Program-made: the position numbers and the translations under genes
Shown here: in pieces, positions 23,134 through 32,690 of the stretch
Position numbering within the stretch: position 1 is the first letter of the stretch
Layout of the letters: every line of letters begins with the position of its first letter
Assembly: GCA_964617585.1 (NCBI GenBank)
Contig: CAZTXS010000007.1
Coordinates: forward strand, 23,999 to 87,998
Reading direction: 5' to 3'
DNA from: UMGS1601 sp964617585
Lineage (GTDB): Bacteria > Bacillota > Clostridia > Oscillospirales > Ruminococcaceae
DNA: 64,000 nt
The notes under the pieces: generated by a model
What the model saw: the letters and a program-made list of their open reading frames with translations, nothing else
Databases searched by the model: none
Told to the model about the DNA's origin: nothing

Positions 23134-24246
23134 ATGAACTTAGACGAGCTTAGAAAAAGCATTGATCAAATAGACGACAAACTGTTGAAGCTCTTTGAAG
23201 AGAGAATGAAAATCGCTCACGACGTAGCTCTTTATAAAATTGAAAACGGGCTTGACGTTTTTCAGTCGGAACGTGAAAAAGCTATAATTGAAAAAGTGAG
23301 AAGCAAGGCTTCAGACGGTCTTGAAAACTCTGCTGAAACGCTGTTTACAACCATTATGGATATAAGCAAATCAAAACAGTTCAGCGATTTTTTCGCTGAT
23401 AACCGCAAAATCAAATACAGCGAGTTTAAAATAACGGACAATATGAATATCGCCTGCCCCGGTATTGAGGGCAGCTATTCCGAAAGGGCTGCGTTTCAGA
23501 TTTCAAAAAACGCCAAGCTAAGGTACTATCAGGATTTTGACAATATTTTTGAAGCTGTTGAAAACGGTGAAATGCCTTACGGAATAGTTCCTATTCAGAA
23601 TTCAACCGCCGGTTCTGTATCCGCTACATATGAACTGTTATCGAAAACCAATTTATATATAGTATGTTCAACTAAAGTGAGAATCAATCACTGTCTTGCT
23701 TGCAGACAGGAAACAGAAGAGGTTGATATAAAGAAAGTTTATTCTCATGTTCAGGGACTTATGCAATGCTCTGAATACATAAAAGAAAAAGGCTTTTATA
23801 AACGAGAAATGCCAAACACTTCGTTTGCGGCTCTTCACGTCAGCCAAAGTAATGAACCGGAAGCCTGCATATGCTCTGAAGAATGTGCTAAAGAGCATGG
23901 TCTTAAAATTCTTGAAAAAAACATAGCCAACGCTAATGACAACTACACCCGTTTCATTCTTGTGGCAAATAAGCTTTATTCTTCAGAGCGTGCAAACACC
24001 GTATCGGTAACGCTTACTATTCCGCACGCTCGCTCGGCTCTGTACAGGCTTCTGACTAAATTTTCAGTCTGCGGACTTAATCTGGTCAGGATTGAAAACA
24101 AGCCTATAGCTTCCAAGGACTTTGCCGTTCAATTTTATCTTGATTTTCAAGGTTCTATTTTAAACCCCGAGGTTCCTAAAATGATTGCCGAGCTTGAAAC
24201 AGAGTTAAGCTATTTTAAATTCTTAGGCAACTATGAAGAAATATAA
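23134..24246 (+). CDS. pheA: bifunctional chorismate mutase / prephenate dehydratase
   Basis: The P-protein of phenylalanine synthesis: chorismate to prephenate, then to phenylpyruvate. An AroQ-type mutase domain (about 1-90) has LRKSIDQIDDKLLKLFEERM and a basic KIENG helix. The dehydratase domain (about 108-285) has CPGIEGSYSERAAFQ, IVPIQNSTAGSV and the catalytic-region Thr in NYTRFILV. A C-terminal ACT domain (about 295-365) contains the KPIASKDFAVQFYLDF segment, in the place of the family's ESRP phenylalanine-binding motif, so feedback control is likely. 370 residues, complete. It has its own promoter; repeat element and terminator follow. Confidence 0.96.
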   Translation: MNLDELRKSIDQIDDKLLKLFEERMKIAHDVALYKIENGLDVFQSEREKAIIEKVRSKASDGLENSAETLFTTIMDISKSKQFSDFFADNRKIKYSEFKITDNMNIACPGIEGSYSERAAFQISKNAKLRYYQDFDNIFEAVENGEMPYGIVPIQNSTAGSVSATYELLSKTNLYIVCSTKVRINHCLACRQETEEVDIKKVYSHVQGLMQCSEYIKEKGFYKREMPNTSFAALHVSQSNEPEACICSEECAKEHGLKILEKNIANANDNYTRFILVANKLYSSERANTVSVTLTIPHARSALYRLLTKFSVCGLNLVRIENKPIASKDFAVQFYLDFQGSILNPEVPKMIAELETELSYFKFLGNYEEI

Positions 24247-24249
24247 CTT

Positions 24250-24393
24250 ATAACTAAGACAAGATGTCCCCTCGCCTCTATAGGCGGCGGATTCCATTAC
24301 CCGTTCAGCAGCGGGATACAATCCCCTACTGAACGACCGGTCGGCAATGCCGACCCTTGCCGCATTGAATGGCGGGCAAGCCCTTATTGAATA
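24250..24393 (-). repeat. dispersed hairpin element, full-length copy
   Basis: All four stems are present; the third pairs GTTCAGTAG with CTGCTGAAC through a G-T pair. It starts 3 bp after the pheA stop and ends next to the shared terminator. Confidence 0.9.
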
Positions 24394-24394
24394 C

Positions 24395-24430
24395 AAAAGG
24401 TATTGAGAGTGATTCCCAATACCTTTTCTT
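24395..24430. terminator. bidirectional terminator between pheA and the Clp gene
   Basis: AAAAGGTATTG/CAATACCTTTT hairpin with A/T runs on both sides. Confidence 0.8.
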
Positions 24431-24431
24431 A

Positions 24432-26735
24432 TTATTCAGTCTTAAGCTTAAGTCCGTCCTCGTCGGCAGTCAGCATAATTTCAGCCGTTTCGATTTTCAG
24501 CTCGTCAATCAAAAGCTCTGCGATCTTATCCTCAACATCGCTTCTTATAACTCGCCTTATATCCCTTGCACCCAGCTTCTTATTGTGAGACTTATGAGCT
24601 ATATATTCGCAAGCAGCTCTGTCGTAGGAGAATCCTATTCCCTTTTCAAGAAGCGGTTCTTTCATCTCATCAAGCATCAAAGCCGCAATATCAGCATAGT
24701 TATCTTCGGTCAGAGGGTTGAATACAACAATCTCATCTACCCTTCCCAAAAATTCGGGACGCAGGAACTCTCTCAATCCTCTCATAGCCTTATCCTTTGA
24801 AATTTCATAATCCGACTTGTTAAAACCAACTCCCGTGTCCTTTGAAGTCGAACCTGCGTTTGAAGTCATAACTATAACTGTATTCTCGAAAGATACTGTT
24901 CTTCCCTGCGCGTCGGTTATCTTACCCTCGTCAAGAAGCTGAAGCATTATATTCATCACGTCCGGATGAGCCTTCTCAATTTCATCAAATAAAACTACCG
25001 AATACGGGCGGCGTCTTACCTTTTCGGTAAGCTGACCTGCCTCGTCGTAACCCACATATCCCGGAGGCGAGCCTATAAGCTTTGCCACGCTGTGCTTTTC
25101 CATATACTCGGACATATCTACTCTTATAATAGGTTCTGTTGCGTCAAACAAGGTTTCACCGAGTACCTTTACAAGCTCAGTCTTTCCTACTCCCGTAGGT
25201 CCGACAAATATAAACGAAGCCGGTCTGCGCCTTTTGGAAAGCTGAACTCTTGTTCGTTTAATTGCCTTTGCAACTGCATCGCACGCTTCATCCTGACCTA
25301 TAATTCTTCTCTGAAGCTCGCTTTTAAGATTTCTTATCTTTGTATATTCCGACTCTACAACCTTATTTGCGGGAATTCCCGTCCAAAGCTCTATTACCTT
25401 TGACAAATCCTCCTGTGTAACCCTTACCTTTTCAGCCTTTTTAGCAAGTTCCTTTTCCTGCTCTTCAAGACGGCTGATGTCTGCCTTTATCTTGGCAATA
25501 GCCTCATAATCCGGCTCTTCCTCTTTTTCGGCTTCCTCCTCAAGGGCTTTCTGACGGCTCAGCTCTTCTTGGACCTTTTCATGTTCTTCGATTTCAGGAC
25601 TTCTGATACTGCAGCAAGCGCAAGCCTCGTCAAGAAGGTCTATAGCCTTATCCGGCAAAAATCTGTCGTTAATATATCTCTCGGATAATATTGCGCACAT
25701 TCTGAGCGTTACATCGTCTATTTTAACCTTATGATAGTTTTCATAATACTTTTTTATACCGGTCAAAAGCTCAATTGAATCCGCTAAAGTAGGTTCGTTT
25801 ACAGTGATAGGCTGGAAGCGCCTTTCTAAAGCTGCGTCCTTTTCAATGTACTTTCTGTACTCCTTGAAAGTGGTCGCTCCGATAACCTGAATTTCGCCCC
25901 TTGAAAGAGCCGGCTTCAAAATATTAGCCGCATTCATAGTACCCTCGCTGTCGCCTGTTCCCACAAGGTTGTGAATTTCGTCAATAAACAGAATTATATT
26001 TCCCTGAGCCTTTACCTCCTCGACAAGGCCCTTGCATCTCGATTCAAACTGACCTCTGAACTGAGTTCCGGCAACCAAAGACGTCAGGTCAAGAAGATAT
26101 ATCTCCTTTTCTCTGACATGAAACGGAACGTCGCCCGACACTATTTTTTGCGCAATACCCTCGGCTATGGCGGTCTTTCCTACTCCCGGCTCTCCTATCA
26201 GGCACGGGTTGTTTTTCTGACGCCTTGAAAGAATCTGAACAACTCTGGCTATTTCCTTATCCCGTCCGATAATATTGTCAAGCTCGTTGTTTCTTGCACG
26301 TTCGGTAAGATTAGTGCAATAGTTATTCAAATATTTAAGCTTCTTTTTCTTATCCTCTTTTGCTTTTTCTTTAGCTTTGTTTTCTCTTTTCTTTCTCTTA
26401 ATATCGTCGACGGTGTAGCTGTCGTCGTCCGAATTTTGCTCCGCATTGTTTTCAGCCGGATTTACGCTTCCGAAAAAACTGTTTATAAAGTTCGGAAGCA
26501 TATCGCTTCCGCCGAGCTGAAAATCCTCTCCGTCAGTTATGTCCATAAGCTGTTCAGAGAAGTTTTCCAAATCGTCTTCTGAAATTCCCATAGACTTCAT
26601 ATATTCGTCAACCTGTGGAATTCCCATTTCCTTTGCACAGACAAGGCAAAGCCCTTCATTCTTTTTTTCATTACCCTGCATAGCCGTTATAAATACAGCG
26701 GCAGGTCTTTTTTTGCATCTGGTACACATCATCAT
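24432..26735 (-). CDS. ClpE/ClpC-type AAA+ unfoldase with N-terminal zinc finger
   Basis: Hexameric protein unfoldase of the Hsp100 class I family, about 767 residues. It starts with a four-Cys zinc finger (CTRCKK then CLVCAK) as in ClpE rather than the ClpC N-domain. An acidic linker follows, then AAA1 with Walker A GEPGVGKTAIAEG and Walker B ILFIDEIHN, a coiled-coil middle region rich in Glu/Lys, and AAA2 with GPTGVGKTELVK and VLFDEIEKAHP. VGF in TGVGFNKSDY is a plausible ClpP-docking tripeptide. ATG 26735 gives MMMCTRC; a longer TTG start at 26792 lacks support. No ctsR, mcsA or clpP lies nearby. No CtsR operator was searched for beyond eye inspection. Confidence 0.93.
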   Translation of the reverse strand: MMMCTRCKKRPAAVFITAMQGNEKKNEGLCLVCAKEMGIPQVDEYMKSMGISEDDLENFSEQLMDITDGEDFQLGGSDMLPNFINSFFGSVNPAENNAEQNSDDDSYTVDDIKRKKRENKAKEKAKEDKKKKLKYLNNYCTNLTERARNNELDNIIGRDKEIARVVQILSRRQKNNPCLIGEPGVGKTAIAEGIAQKIVSGDVPFHVREKEIYLLDLTSLVAGTQFRGQFESRCKGLVEEVKAQGNIILFIDEIHNLVGTGDSEGTMNAANILKPALSRGEIQVIGATTFKEYRKYIEKDAALERRFQPITVNEPTLADSIELLTGIKKYYENYHKVKIDDVTLRMCAILSERYINDRFLPDKAIDLLDEACACCSIRSPEIEEHEKVQEELSRQKALEEEAEKEEEPDYEAIAKIKADISRLEEQEKELAKKAEKVRVTQEDLSKVIELWTGIPANKVVESEYTKIRNLKSELQRRIIGQDEACDAVAKAIKRTRVQLSKRRRPASFIFVGPTGVGKTELVKVLGETLFDATEPIIRVDMSEYMEKHSVAKLIGSPPGYVGYDEAGQLTEKVRRRPYSVVLFDEIEKAHPDVMNIMLQLLDEGKITDAQGRTVSFENTVIVMTSNAGSTSKDTGVGFNKSDYEISKDKAMRGLREFLRPEFLGRVDEIVVFNPLTEDNYADIAALMLDEMKEPLLEKGIGFSYDRAACEYIAHKSHNKKLGARDIRRVIRSDVEDKIAELLIDELKIETAEIMLTADEDGLKLKTE

Positions 26736-26825
26736 ATATTTATTTTGCCATCCTTTCCGCACATATAAATGCTTTAAAAGAAAATCTTTCAAGGTATTAA
26801 ATGCTCATATAAGATAAGCTATATT

Positions 26826-27710
26826 CTAATTAATAATATCGGTTATACACCTTAAAAATATCGAATTATTTATCGCCGATTCGCTGACATTAAACATACT
26901 GTTTGAATCAACAGCAGATATTATCGGTGAAATAACGCTTACAGCCACGGTTATCATGACCGCCAAAATAAGACCTTTTATAATTCCCAAAGCTCCGCCC
27001 AAAACAGTGTTGAGCGCACTCTTTTCTCTGTTTTTGCCGAGCCGCGTCACAGCAACTATCAGCCTTAATATTATCCATGCGGCAATAAAACATAATATGA
27101 ATAAGACGATTCTTATCGGAGTCATTACAATATGCTTTAAAACATTGTCGGCTATTTCCTCGCTTGCTAGCGTCTTGTCAGTTTTAACCAGGGATTTTAT
27201 AATGCTTTCCATCATATCCTTTTCATTAGAAAGAGCTGATTCAAACAAAGGAGCGGCATAAGACGGAAGCGCCTTTTCAACCTCGTTTATGACAGATTCA
27301 TCCTCTAAGACAGAATCTATCTTTTCAGCCACTGAACCGCTTGAAAGAGCTATTCCTTTAGATTCGGCATATTCCGAAATATTCTCAGACAAGCTTCCGT
27401 CCTGTGAAATCGCTTTTTCAATTTCAGCGTCGCTTATTTTAATTCCTAACTTATTGTCAAAAAACTTCTCGTTTACAAATTCAGCGGCGTCAAAATCCTC
27501 AACCGAATCTTTAATAGCGTTCACCGCCTTGTCTTTGACAAAGCTTTCATAAACAGGCTCTGCAATAATCCCCGAAACCACATAACCTATAAGAAGCGAT
27601 ACTATAAGCGTTATAAACAGAACAATGCTTCTTACAATACCTCTTCCGGCGCCTATTATGCAAAACATTATTACTATTATAAGCATTATCAGGTCATATA
27701 AAAGTCCCAA
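26826..27710 (-). CDS. CvpA family membrane protein
   Basis: 294-residue protein of the CvpA (colicin V production) family, whose molecular role is poorly known. Four transmembrane helices are visible: LIMLIIVIMFCIIGAGRG and SIVLFITLIVSLLIGYVVSG at the N-terminus, then IRIVLFILCFIAAWIILRL and GLILAVMITVAVSVI at the C-terminus. A long extracellular alpha-helical insert lies between the pairs. The C-terminal ALNTVLGGALGIIKGLI is typical of the family. The start is TTG 27710, with AAGGGG 8 nt upstream. It is likely cotranscribed with the DUF5711 gene 40 nt upstream. Confidence 0.88.
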   Translation of the reverse strand: MGLLYDLIMLIIVIMFCIIGAGRGIVRSIVLFITLIVSLLIGYVVSGIIAEPVYESFVKDKAVNAIKDSVEDFDAAEFVNEKFFDNKLGIKISDAEIEKAISQDGSLSENISEYAESKGIALSSGSVAEKIDSVLEDESVINEVEKALPSYAAPLFESALSNEKDMMESIIKSLVKTDKTLASEEIADNVLKHIVMTPIRIVLFILCFIAAWIILRLIVAVTRLGKNREKSALNTVLGGALGIIKGLILAVMITVAVSVISPIISAVDSNSMFNVSESAINNSIFLRCITDIIN

Positions 27711-27749
27711 TTACTATTCCCCTTCCGGCTTGAAACAGCCTTTACAAAA

Positions 27750-28937
27750 TTAATAGTCGAACTCTATTTTATTTATATCTCTGTAACCCATAAAGTATAT
27801 ATTTCCGTCTATATATTCAAAATCAACATAATCGTTCTGAACATTTGCCGTTGAGATTGACTTTCCTCTTGCATTATAAGCAGATATAGTTTTATCAGTC
27901 AGGACAAAGGTATGAGAAAAATATGTTTTTATGATTTTTATTTTTTCATCAACCGTCGTTTCAACAGGCTCGGAATCAGATTCAATAAGCACAAGCTTTG
28001 AGGTTCCGTCCTCGCTTACGCTGTCAAAAGCCAGCGATAATGAATCCTCGTTTGAATCAAAGGATACAAGCTGAGATTTATAAAGATATTCCTTCTCAAT
28101 TTCTCCGCTTGAAGAAAGCTTCAGATATTTGTCCTGACAAACCGCCCATATGCTGTTATCGCTCATTTGACGAGTTCCCAAAACCAAAGAATCTATTTTT
28201 TCACTTGTAAAGGTATTCTCCGTCTTGCTGAAGGTTATTCCGTTCAGCGAAGAGGACGGCAGGCCGTTTTCAGCGTCAAGCGTAGCGACTATAGCTCCGC
28301 TGCCTGAAGAAGTAAAATCAACGCTTGTGATTCTCTTTCCGTCAGCCCATTTAAAGCACTCGTTCCCCTTGCTGTCATAAACAGTAAGATACGACGGGTA
28401 TTTTTCAGTTTCTGTTACCACTGCGATATAATTGCTTTCGCTTATTTTAGCACTTATAATCACATTGTCAAGTGTTTTTTTGAAAACCTCGCCCTTTTTT
28501 GTCATCACCGAAAACGAATAACCGTTTAAATCATATGCCAGAACCATATCGGAAGAAGCTGAAAGCATAGGATTAGTAAGCGTATGCTGTATTGAATTTA
28601 TCTTATCCGCATTATCATCGAAAAATGTTATATAAGTATCGGTTGCAACAACAAGGTTCTCGTCGCATTCTGTAAACTCAGAGGAAGTTGCGTCCTCGCC
28701 CAGACTGATAGGAAAATTACCCTCGGCAAGCTCTCCGTTGTTTACAATTGTTTCCTGAGTTTTTTCAAGTATGTCGTATACATAAGGCGACCAAATACCC
28801 CTGGTGAAGAAAATTACCGCAGCAACAGCTATAACAAAGCCTACCAAAGCTATTTTTTTTATGTTCTTTTTTAGTTTTTTCTTTTTTCGCTCTTTTCTGA
28901 TGTCCGTCTGAAACGGTTTCTGCGGCTCATAATCCAT
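27750..28937 (-). CDS. DUF5711 family membrane-anchored beta-propeller protein
   Basis: 395-residue protein of unknown function that I assign to DUF5711. A short basic cytoplasmic segment (KERKKKKLKKNIKK) is followed by one transmembrane helix (IALVGFVIAVAAVIFFTRG). The large extracellular part has repeated beta-strand units of WD/PQQ character (for example ENLVVATDTYITFFD, DMVLAYDLNGYSFSV, YLTVYDSKGNECFKW), probably a seven- or eight-bladed propeller. It sits directly upstream of cvpA on the same strand. The propeller may bind ligands or proteins at the cell surface; no catalytic motif is visible. Confidence 0.82.
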   Translation of the reverse strand: MDYEPQKPFQTDIRKERKKKKLKKNIKKIALVGFVIAVAAVIFFTRGIWSPYVYDILEKTQETIVNNGELAEGNFPISLGEDATSSEFTECDENLVVATDTYITFFDDNADKINSIQHTLTNPMLSASSDMVLAYDLNGYSFSVMTKKGEVFKKTLDNVIISAKISESNYIAVVTETEKYPSYLTVYDSKGNECFKWADGKRITSVDFTSSGSGAIVATLDAENGLPSSSLNGITFSKTENTFTSEKIDSLVLGTRQMSDNSIWAVCQDKYLKLSSSGEIEKEYLYKSQLVSFDSNEDSLSLAFDSVSEDGTSKLVLIESDSEPVETTVDEKIKIIKTYFSHTFVLTDKTISAYNARGKSISTANVQNDYVDFEYIDGNIYFMGYRDINKIEFDY

Positions 28938-28981
28938 TTGTTCTCACTCCCTGTTTTACAGCCTTTCTTTTGTCATTTATA

Positions 28982-29122
28982 TTCAATAAGGGCTTGCCCG
29001 TCATTCAATGCGGCAAGGGTCGGCATTGTCGACCGGCCGTTCAGTAGGGGATTGTATCCAGCTACTGACCGGGTAATGTAACCCGCCGCCTATAGATGCG
29101 GGGACATCTTGCCTTAGTTGTT
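28982..29122 (+). repeat. dispersed hairpin element, full-length copy
   Basis: Complete copy lying between truA and the DUF5711 gene (both minus). It is antisense to them, with its left end 46 nt before the DUF5711 ATG. Wobble pairs replace two Watson-Crick pairs in stems 2 and 3. Confidence 0.9.
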
Positions 29123-29137
29123 TAATTCACTTTCATA

Positions 29138-29878
29138 TCAATAAAATACTCTGTTCAAATGCAGTCCGCAGGCAGAAGCCGTCCTGCCGGCATTTTTTCT
29201 GTCCTTACTTTTAATAATTTCGGGTATATCCTCTTCTTTTATCTTCCCCTCGTTTACAAACAGGAGAGTTCCCACCATAATTCTAACCATATTATATAAA
29301 AAGCCGTCGCCCGAAACTGTCATAATAACCTTATCATTTTCCCTTACAACATCAAAGCTGTAAATAGTTCTTACCGTGTTTGCCTTTTCATTCGCTTCAG
29401 AACAAAAGCTTCTGAAATCATGCGTTCCTACAAAATGCTTCGCCGCTCTGTCAAGAAGCTTTTCATCAATCGGATACCAGTATTTATACGCCTGAGTCCG
29501 CAGAAAAGGATTTTTCACTTCATTGTTATGGATAATATATTTATATTCTTTTCCTACGCAATTATATCTCGCATGAAAATCTTCCGCCGCCTCTTCGCAG
29601 GAAAGCACTGCAATATCGTCGGGAAGCTTTGAGTTAAGAGCGAAAACAATCCCTCTGGGATTTATTTTTATATCACGCCCGCACTTAAATGAAAAATAAT
29701 ACTCGTCTGCGTGAACTCCCGTATCGGTTCTTGAACAGCCGAAAATAGTTATATCCTGCAAAAAAAGTTTTTTCAGGGCGGATTCAACAACCTCCTGAAC
29801 GGTAAGCGCATTATCCTGTCTTTGAAATCCATGGTATGAGCTTCCGTCATATGCCATTTTAACTTTATAATTTCTCAT
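29138..29878 (-). CDS. truA: tRNA pseudouridine(38-40) synthase
   Basis: Converts uridines 38-40 of the tRNA anticodon arm to pseudouridine. 246 residues, family-typical. YDGSSYHGFQRQ opens the protein and the catalytic Asp is in GCSRTDTGVHA near residue 53; the C-terminal FLYNMVRIMVGTL and GLHLNRVFY are characteristic. It is the last gene of the ecfA1-ecfA2-ruvB-ecfT-truA run, 15 nt after ecfT, which preserves the widespread ecfT-truA linkage of Firmicutes. Confidence 0.97.
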   Translation of the reverse strand: MRNYKVKMAYDGSSYHGFQRQDNALTVQEVVESALKKLFLQDITIFGCSRTDTGVHADEYYFSFKCGRDIKINPRGIVFALNSKLPDDIAVLSCEEAAEDFHARYNCVGKEYKYIIHNNEVKNPFLRTQAYKYWYPIDEKLLDRAAKHFVGTHDFRSFCSEANEKANTVRTIYSFDVVRENDKVIMTVSGDGFLYNMVRIMVGTLLFVNEGKIKEEDIPEIIKSKDRKNAGRTASACGLHLNRVFY

Positions 29879-29893
29879 TTTACTATTTCCCGG

Positions 29894-30703
29894 TTAAAAT
29901 AATCTGTTAATCACAATAACCCCTGCCAAAAACGCACAGGTTATAAATAAAGACGCTATATCTCTTAAAGCTATATGAAGCTGCTTCAGCCTTGTTCTTC
30001 CCTCGCCGCCGTGATAGCATCTGCACTCCATAGCCATAGCAAGCTCCTCAGCCCGCCTGAAAGCCGATACAAAAAGCGGAATCAGCACAGGTACCAAAGC
30101 CTTGGCTCTCCGGATAAGGGAACCGGTTTCCATATCCGCTCCCCTTGCCTTTTGTGCCGACATTATCTTATCGGTTTCTTCTATAAGGGTAGGTATAAAC
30201 CGCAAAGCTATCGTCATCATCATAGAAAGCTCATGCACAGGCGCTTTAATTTTTTTTAGCGGGGAAAGAAGTCTTTCAATAGCGTCCGTCAAAGCGATAG
30301 GGGACGTTGTGTATGTTAAAAGCGAAGTCCCTATAATAAGACAGACGATTCTTACTACCATAAAAACTGACGTCTGCAATCCGTCTGAAGTGATTTTAAA
30401 TATCCATAAATGTATTAAAACATCACCCGTGCTTATAAAAAACAAATTCAGAACCGCTGTGAAAATAATAATCGGGATAATAGGCTTTATACTTTTTGCC
30501 ATAAGCCGGAGCGGAATCCCCGACAGCAAAAACGAACCAATCATAAATATAATTCCTACTGTAAGCGAAATAATTGATTTTGCCGTGAACAAAAGAGCTA
30601 TAAACACACCTGTCAATATTATTTTCATTCTCGGGTCTAATCTGTGAATAATCGACTTGCCGGGAAAAAACTGTCCAATTGTAATATCCTTAAGCAAATC
30701 CAC
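29894..30703 (-). CDS. ecfT: ECF transporter transmembrane component EcfT
   Basis: The membrane subunit that couples the EcfA1/EcfA2 ATPases to exchangeable vitamin-binding S components. 269 residues. It has KSIIHRLDPRMKIILT near the N-terminus, then five or six hydrophobic segments and the coupling-helix motifs AQKARGADMET and AMECRCYHGGEGRT, with the Ala-Arg-Gly signatures that contact the ATPases. It starts at GTG 30703 (GGGGTGA) or TTG 30697. ruvB separates it from its ATPase genes. The ribU gene at 60.8 kb encodes a likely partner. Confidence 0.96.
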   Translation of the reverse strand: MDLLKDITIGQFFPGKSIIHRLDPRMKIILTGVFIALLFTAKSIISLTVGIIFMIGSFLLSGIPLRLMAKSIKPIIPIIIFTAVLNLFFISTGDVLIHLWIFKITSDGLQTSVFMVVRIVCLIIGTSLLTYTTSPIALTDAIERLLSPLKKIKAPVHELSMMMTIALRFIPTLIEETDKIMSAQKARGADMETGSLIRRAKALVPVLIPLFVSAFRRAEELAMAMECRCYHGGEGRTRLKQLHIALRDIASLFITCAFLAGVIVINRLF

Positions 30704-30754
30704 TCACCCCGGAGCTTTTAAAACTTATATTTCTCAAAAACAAAAATCTCTTTT

Positions 30755-31795
30755 CTATAATAACGTCTGACCGTCTTTCAGCAAACCTAAATGCTTATAT
30801 GCAAGCTCGGTCGCGCAGCGCCCTCTCGGAGTTCGGGAAACAAACCCGAGCTGCATTAAATACGGCTCGCACACATCCTCTATAGTGACCGCTTCTTCGC
30901 CCAAAGCCGAAGCCAAGGTTTCAAGACCTACAGGACCGCCGTTATAACCCTTTATCATCATGGTCAAAAGACGTCTGTCAAGACTGTCAAGTCCGAGATG
31001 GTCAACCTCCATGCGGTCAAGGGCTATCTGAACTATATCTTTCGTCACTTTACCGTTTCCCATAACCTCTGCAAAATCACGAACACGCTTTAAAAACCTG
31101 TTGGCTATTCTCGGCGTGCCTCTCGAACGGCCGGCAAGCTCCATTGCGCCCTCTCTGTCGCAGGCAATACCCAAAATAACAGACGAACGCATTATAATAT
31201 CGCAAAGCTCTTCTTTTGAATACAGCTCAAGCCTTTGAATAACTCCGAACCTATCACGAAGCGGAGAGGTAAGCTGTCCGGCTCTGGTTGTAGCCCCAAC
31301 CAATGTAAACTTATTTAAATCAAGTCTTATACTTCTGGCGCTCGGTCCTTTTCCTATAATTATATCCAGAGCGTAATCCTCAAGAGCCGGATATAAAACC
31401 TCTTCAATAGCCCTTGAAAGACGGTGTATTTCGTCGATGAACAGAACGTCGCCCTCCTGAAGATTTGTAAGAAGCGCAGCCAAATCCCCCGGTTTTTCAA
31501 TGGCAGGACCTGACGTCACTCTGAAATTAACTCCCATCTCATGAGCGATTATACCTGAAAGGGTAGTCTTTCCGAGCCCCGGAGGTCCGTACAAAAGCAC
31601 ATGATCCAAAGCGTCCCCGCGCTTTTTAGCAGCCTCAATAAAAATCTTTAAATTCTCTTTTACCTTCTCCTGCCCGATATATTCATCGAGGGTTTTAGGC
31701 CTTAAACTCAGGTCAACGTCGTCTGTCGTATCAGACTTTATGACTTCAGGAGCGACTATTCTGTTTTCAAGGTCAAAGTCATTCGTTTCTATCAT
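30755..31795 (-). CDS. ruvB: Holliday junction branch migration helicase RuvB
   Basis: Hexameric AAA+ motor that drives Holliday junctions through RuvA. 346 residues. LRPKTLDEYIGQEKVKENL opens the AAA+ domain; Walker A GPPGLGKTTLS, Walker B FIDEIHRLS, sensor 1 VGATTRAG, arginine finger region RDRFGV and the winged-helix domain with GFVSRTPRGR are present. It is placed between ecfA2 and ecfT, well away from ruvC-ruvA at 36.7-37.8 kb, although all are on one strand within the same gene run. Confidence 0.98.
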   Translation of the reverse strand: MIETNDFDLENRIVAPEVIKSDTTDDVDLSLRPKTLDEYIGQEKVKENLKIFIEAAKKRGDALDHVLLYGPPGLGKTTLSGIIAHEMGVNFRVTSGPAIEKPGDLAALLTNLQEGDVLFIDEIHRLSRAIEEVLYPALEDYALDIIIGKGPSARSIRLDLNKFTLVGATTRAGQLTSPLRDRFGVIQRLELYSKEELCDIIMRSSVILGIACDREGAMELAGRSRGTPRIANRFLKRVRDFAEVMGNGKVTKDIVQIALDRMEVDHLGLDSLDRRLLTMMIKGYNGGPVGLETLASALGEEAVTIEDVCEPYLMQLGFVSRTPRGRCATELAYKHLGLLKDGQTLL

Positions 31796-31829
31796 AACTG
31801 TTCCTTTCCGGTTTTCTCACAGATGAAAT

Positions 31830-32690
31830 TTACTCTTGCTTTCCAAGAAGCTTAATAATCAGCTTTTTGGCATAGTCCACTGTATAAACATCTTCCTCTA
31901 TCGGTATTCCCAACGCTTTAAGCCTGTTAAAAACCCTTGTCACCTGGGGAACGGACAATCCCATTTTCTGAAGCTCGTCTGCTCTTTTAAAAACATTTAC
32001 GGGAGAGTCATAGCAAAACAGCTTAGAATTATTCATAACAAGGATTTTAGAAGCATTTTTTGCAACGTCCTCCATTGAATGGGAAACAAGCATTACAGTG
32101 TTCTTCTTTTCCTCGTGATACTCTTTGATCTGTCCTAAAATTCTATCTCTGCCCTTAGGGTCTAACCCTGCCGTAGGCTCGTCCAGAATAAGTACCTTAG
32201 GCTCCATAGCCATAACGCCTGCAATAGCGGCTCTTCTCTTCTGACCGCCCGAAAGCTCAAACGGAGATTTCTCTAAAACGACCGAATCCAGTCCTACCAG
32301 CCTTGCCGTTTCTTTTATCCGCCTGTCGATTTCGTCATCGTCAAGCCCCATATTCTTTGGCCCGAAAGCAATATCCTTATACACCGTTTCTTCAAAAAGC
32401 TGATATTCAGGATACTGAAACACAAGACCTACCTTAAACCGCATTTCATGAAGCTTTTTTTTGTCTTCCCATAAAAGCTCCTCTCCGTCAATGAAAATCC
32501 TGCCTCTTGTCGCCTTTAAAAGACCGTTGAAATGCTGAATCAAGGTTGATTTTCCGCTTCCCGTATGTCCTATAATCCCGACAAACTCGCCTTCTTCAAT
32601 CTCTATATTTACATTGTCCACGGCAGTATGCTCGAAAGGGGTTTTTTCGCCGTAGATATATGTTAAGTTTTCCGTTTTAATAATTGATAT
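31830..32690 (-). CDS. ecfA2: ECF transporter ATPase EcfA2, apparent ATA start codon
   Basis: Cytoplasmic ABC ATPase powering vitamin uptake with EcfA1 and EcfT. GHTGSGKSTLIQHFNG is Walker A, LSGGQKRRAAIAGV the signature, and VLILDEPTAGLDP Walker B. The conserved N-terminus SIIKTENLTYIYGEKTPFEH, with the aromatic A-loop residue, lies upstream of the first standard start codon (GTG 32621). Between the GAGAGGG ribosome binding site and that GTG there is no in-frame ATG, GTG, TTG or CTG. ATA at 32690, 6 nt after the ribosome binding site and exactly where homologues have Met, is the likely start. That gives 286 residues, 28 nt after ecfA1. If ATA is not used, the protein would lose 23 residues. 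Confidence 0.9.
   Translation of the reverse strand: MSIIKTENLTYIYGEKTPFEHTAVDNVNIEIEEGEFVGIIGHTGSGKSTLIQHFNGLLKATRGRIFIDGEELLWEDKKKLHEMRFKVGLVFQYPEYQLFEETVYKDIAFGPKNMGLDDDEIDRRIKETARLVGLDSVVLEKSPFELSGGQKRRAAIAGVMAMEPKVLILDEPTAGLDPKGRDRILGQIKEYHEEKKNTVMLVSHSMEDVAKNASKILVMNNSKLFCYDSPVNVFKRADELQKMGLSVPQVTRVFNRLKALGIPIEEDVYTVDYAKKLIIKLLGKQE

Noticed and set aside
30102..30647. 181-codon plus-strand frame opposite ecfT, and similar long frames opposite cysS, recA and proA
   Set aside because: Antisense shadows of conserved genes with no family match.
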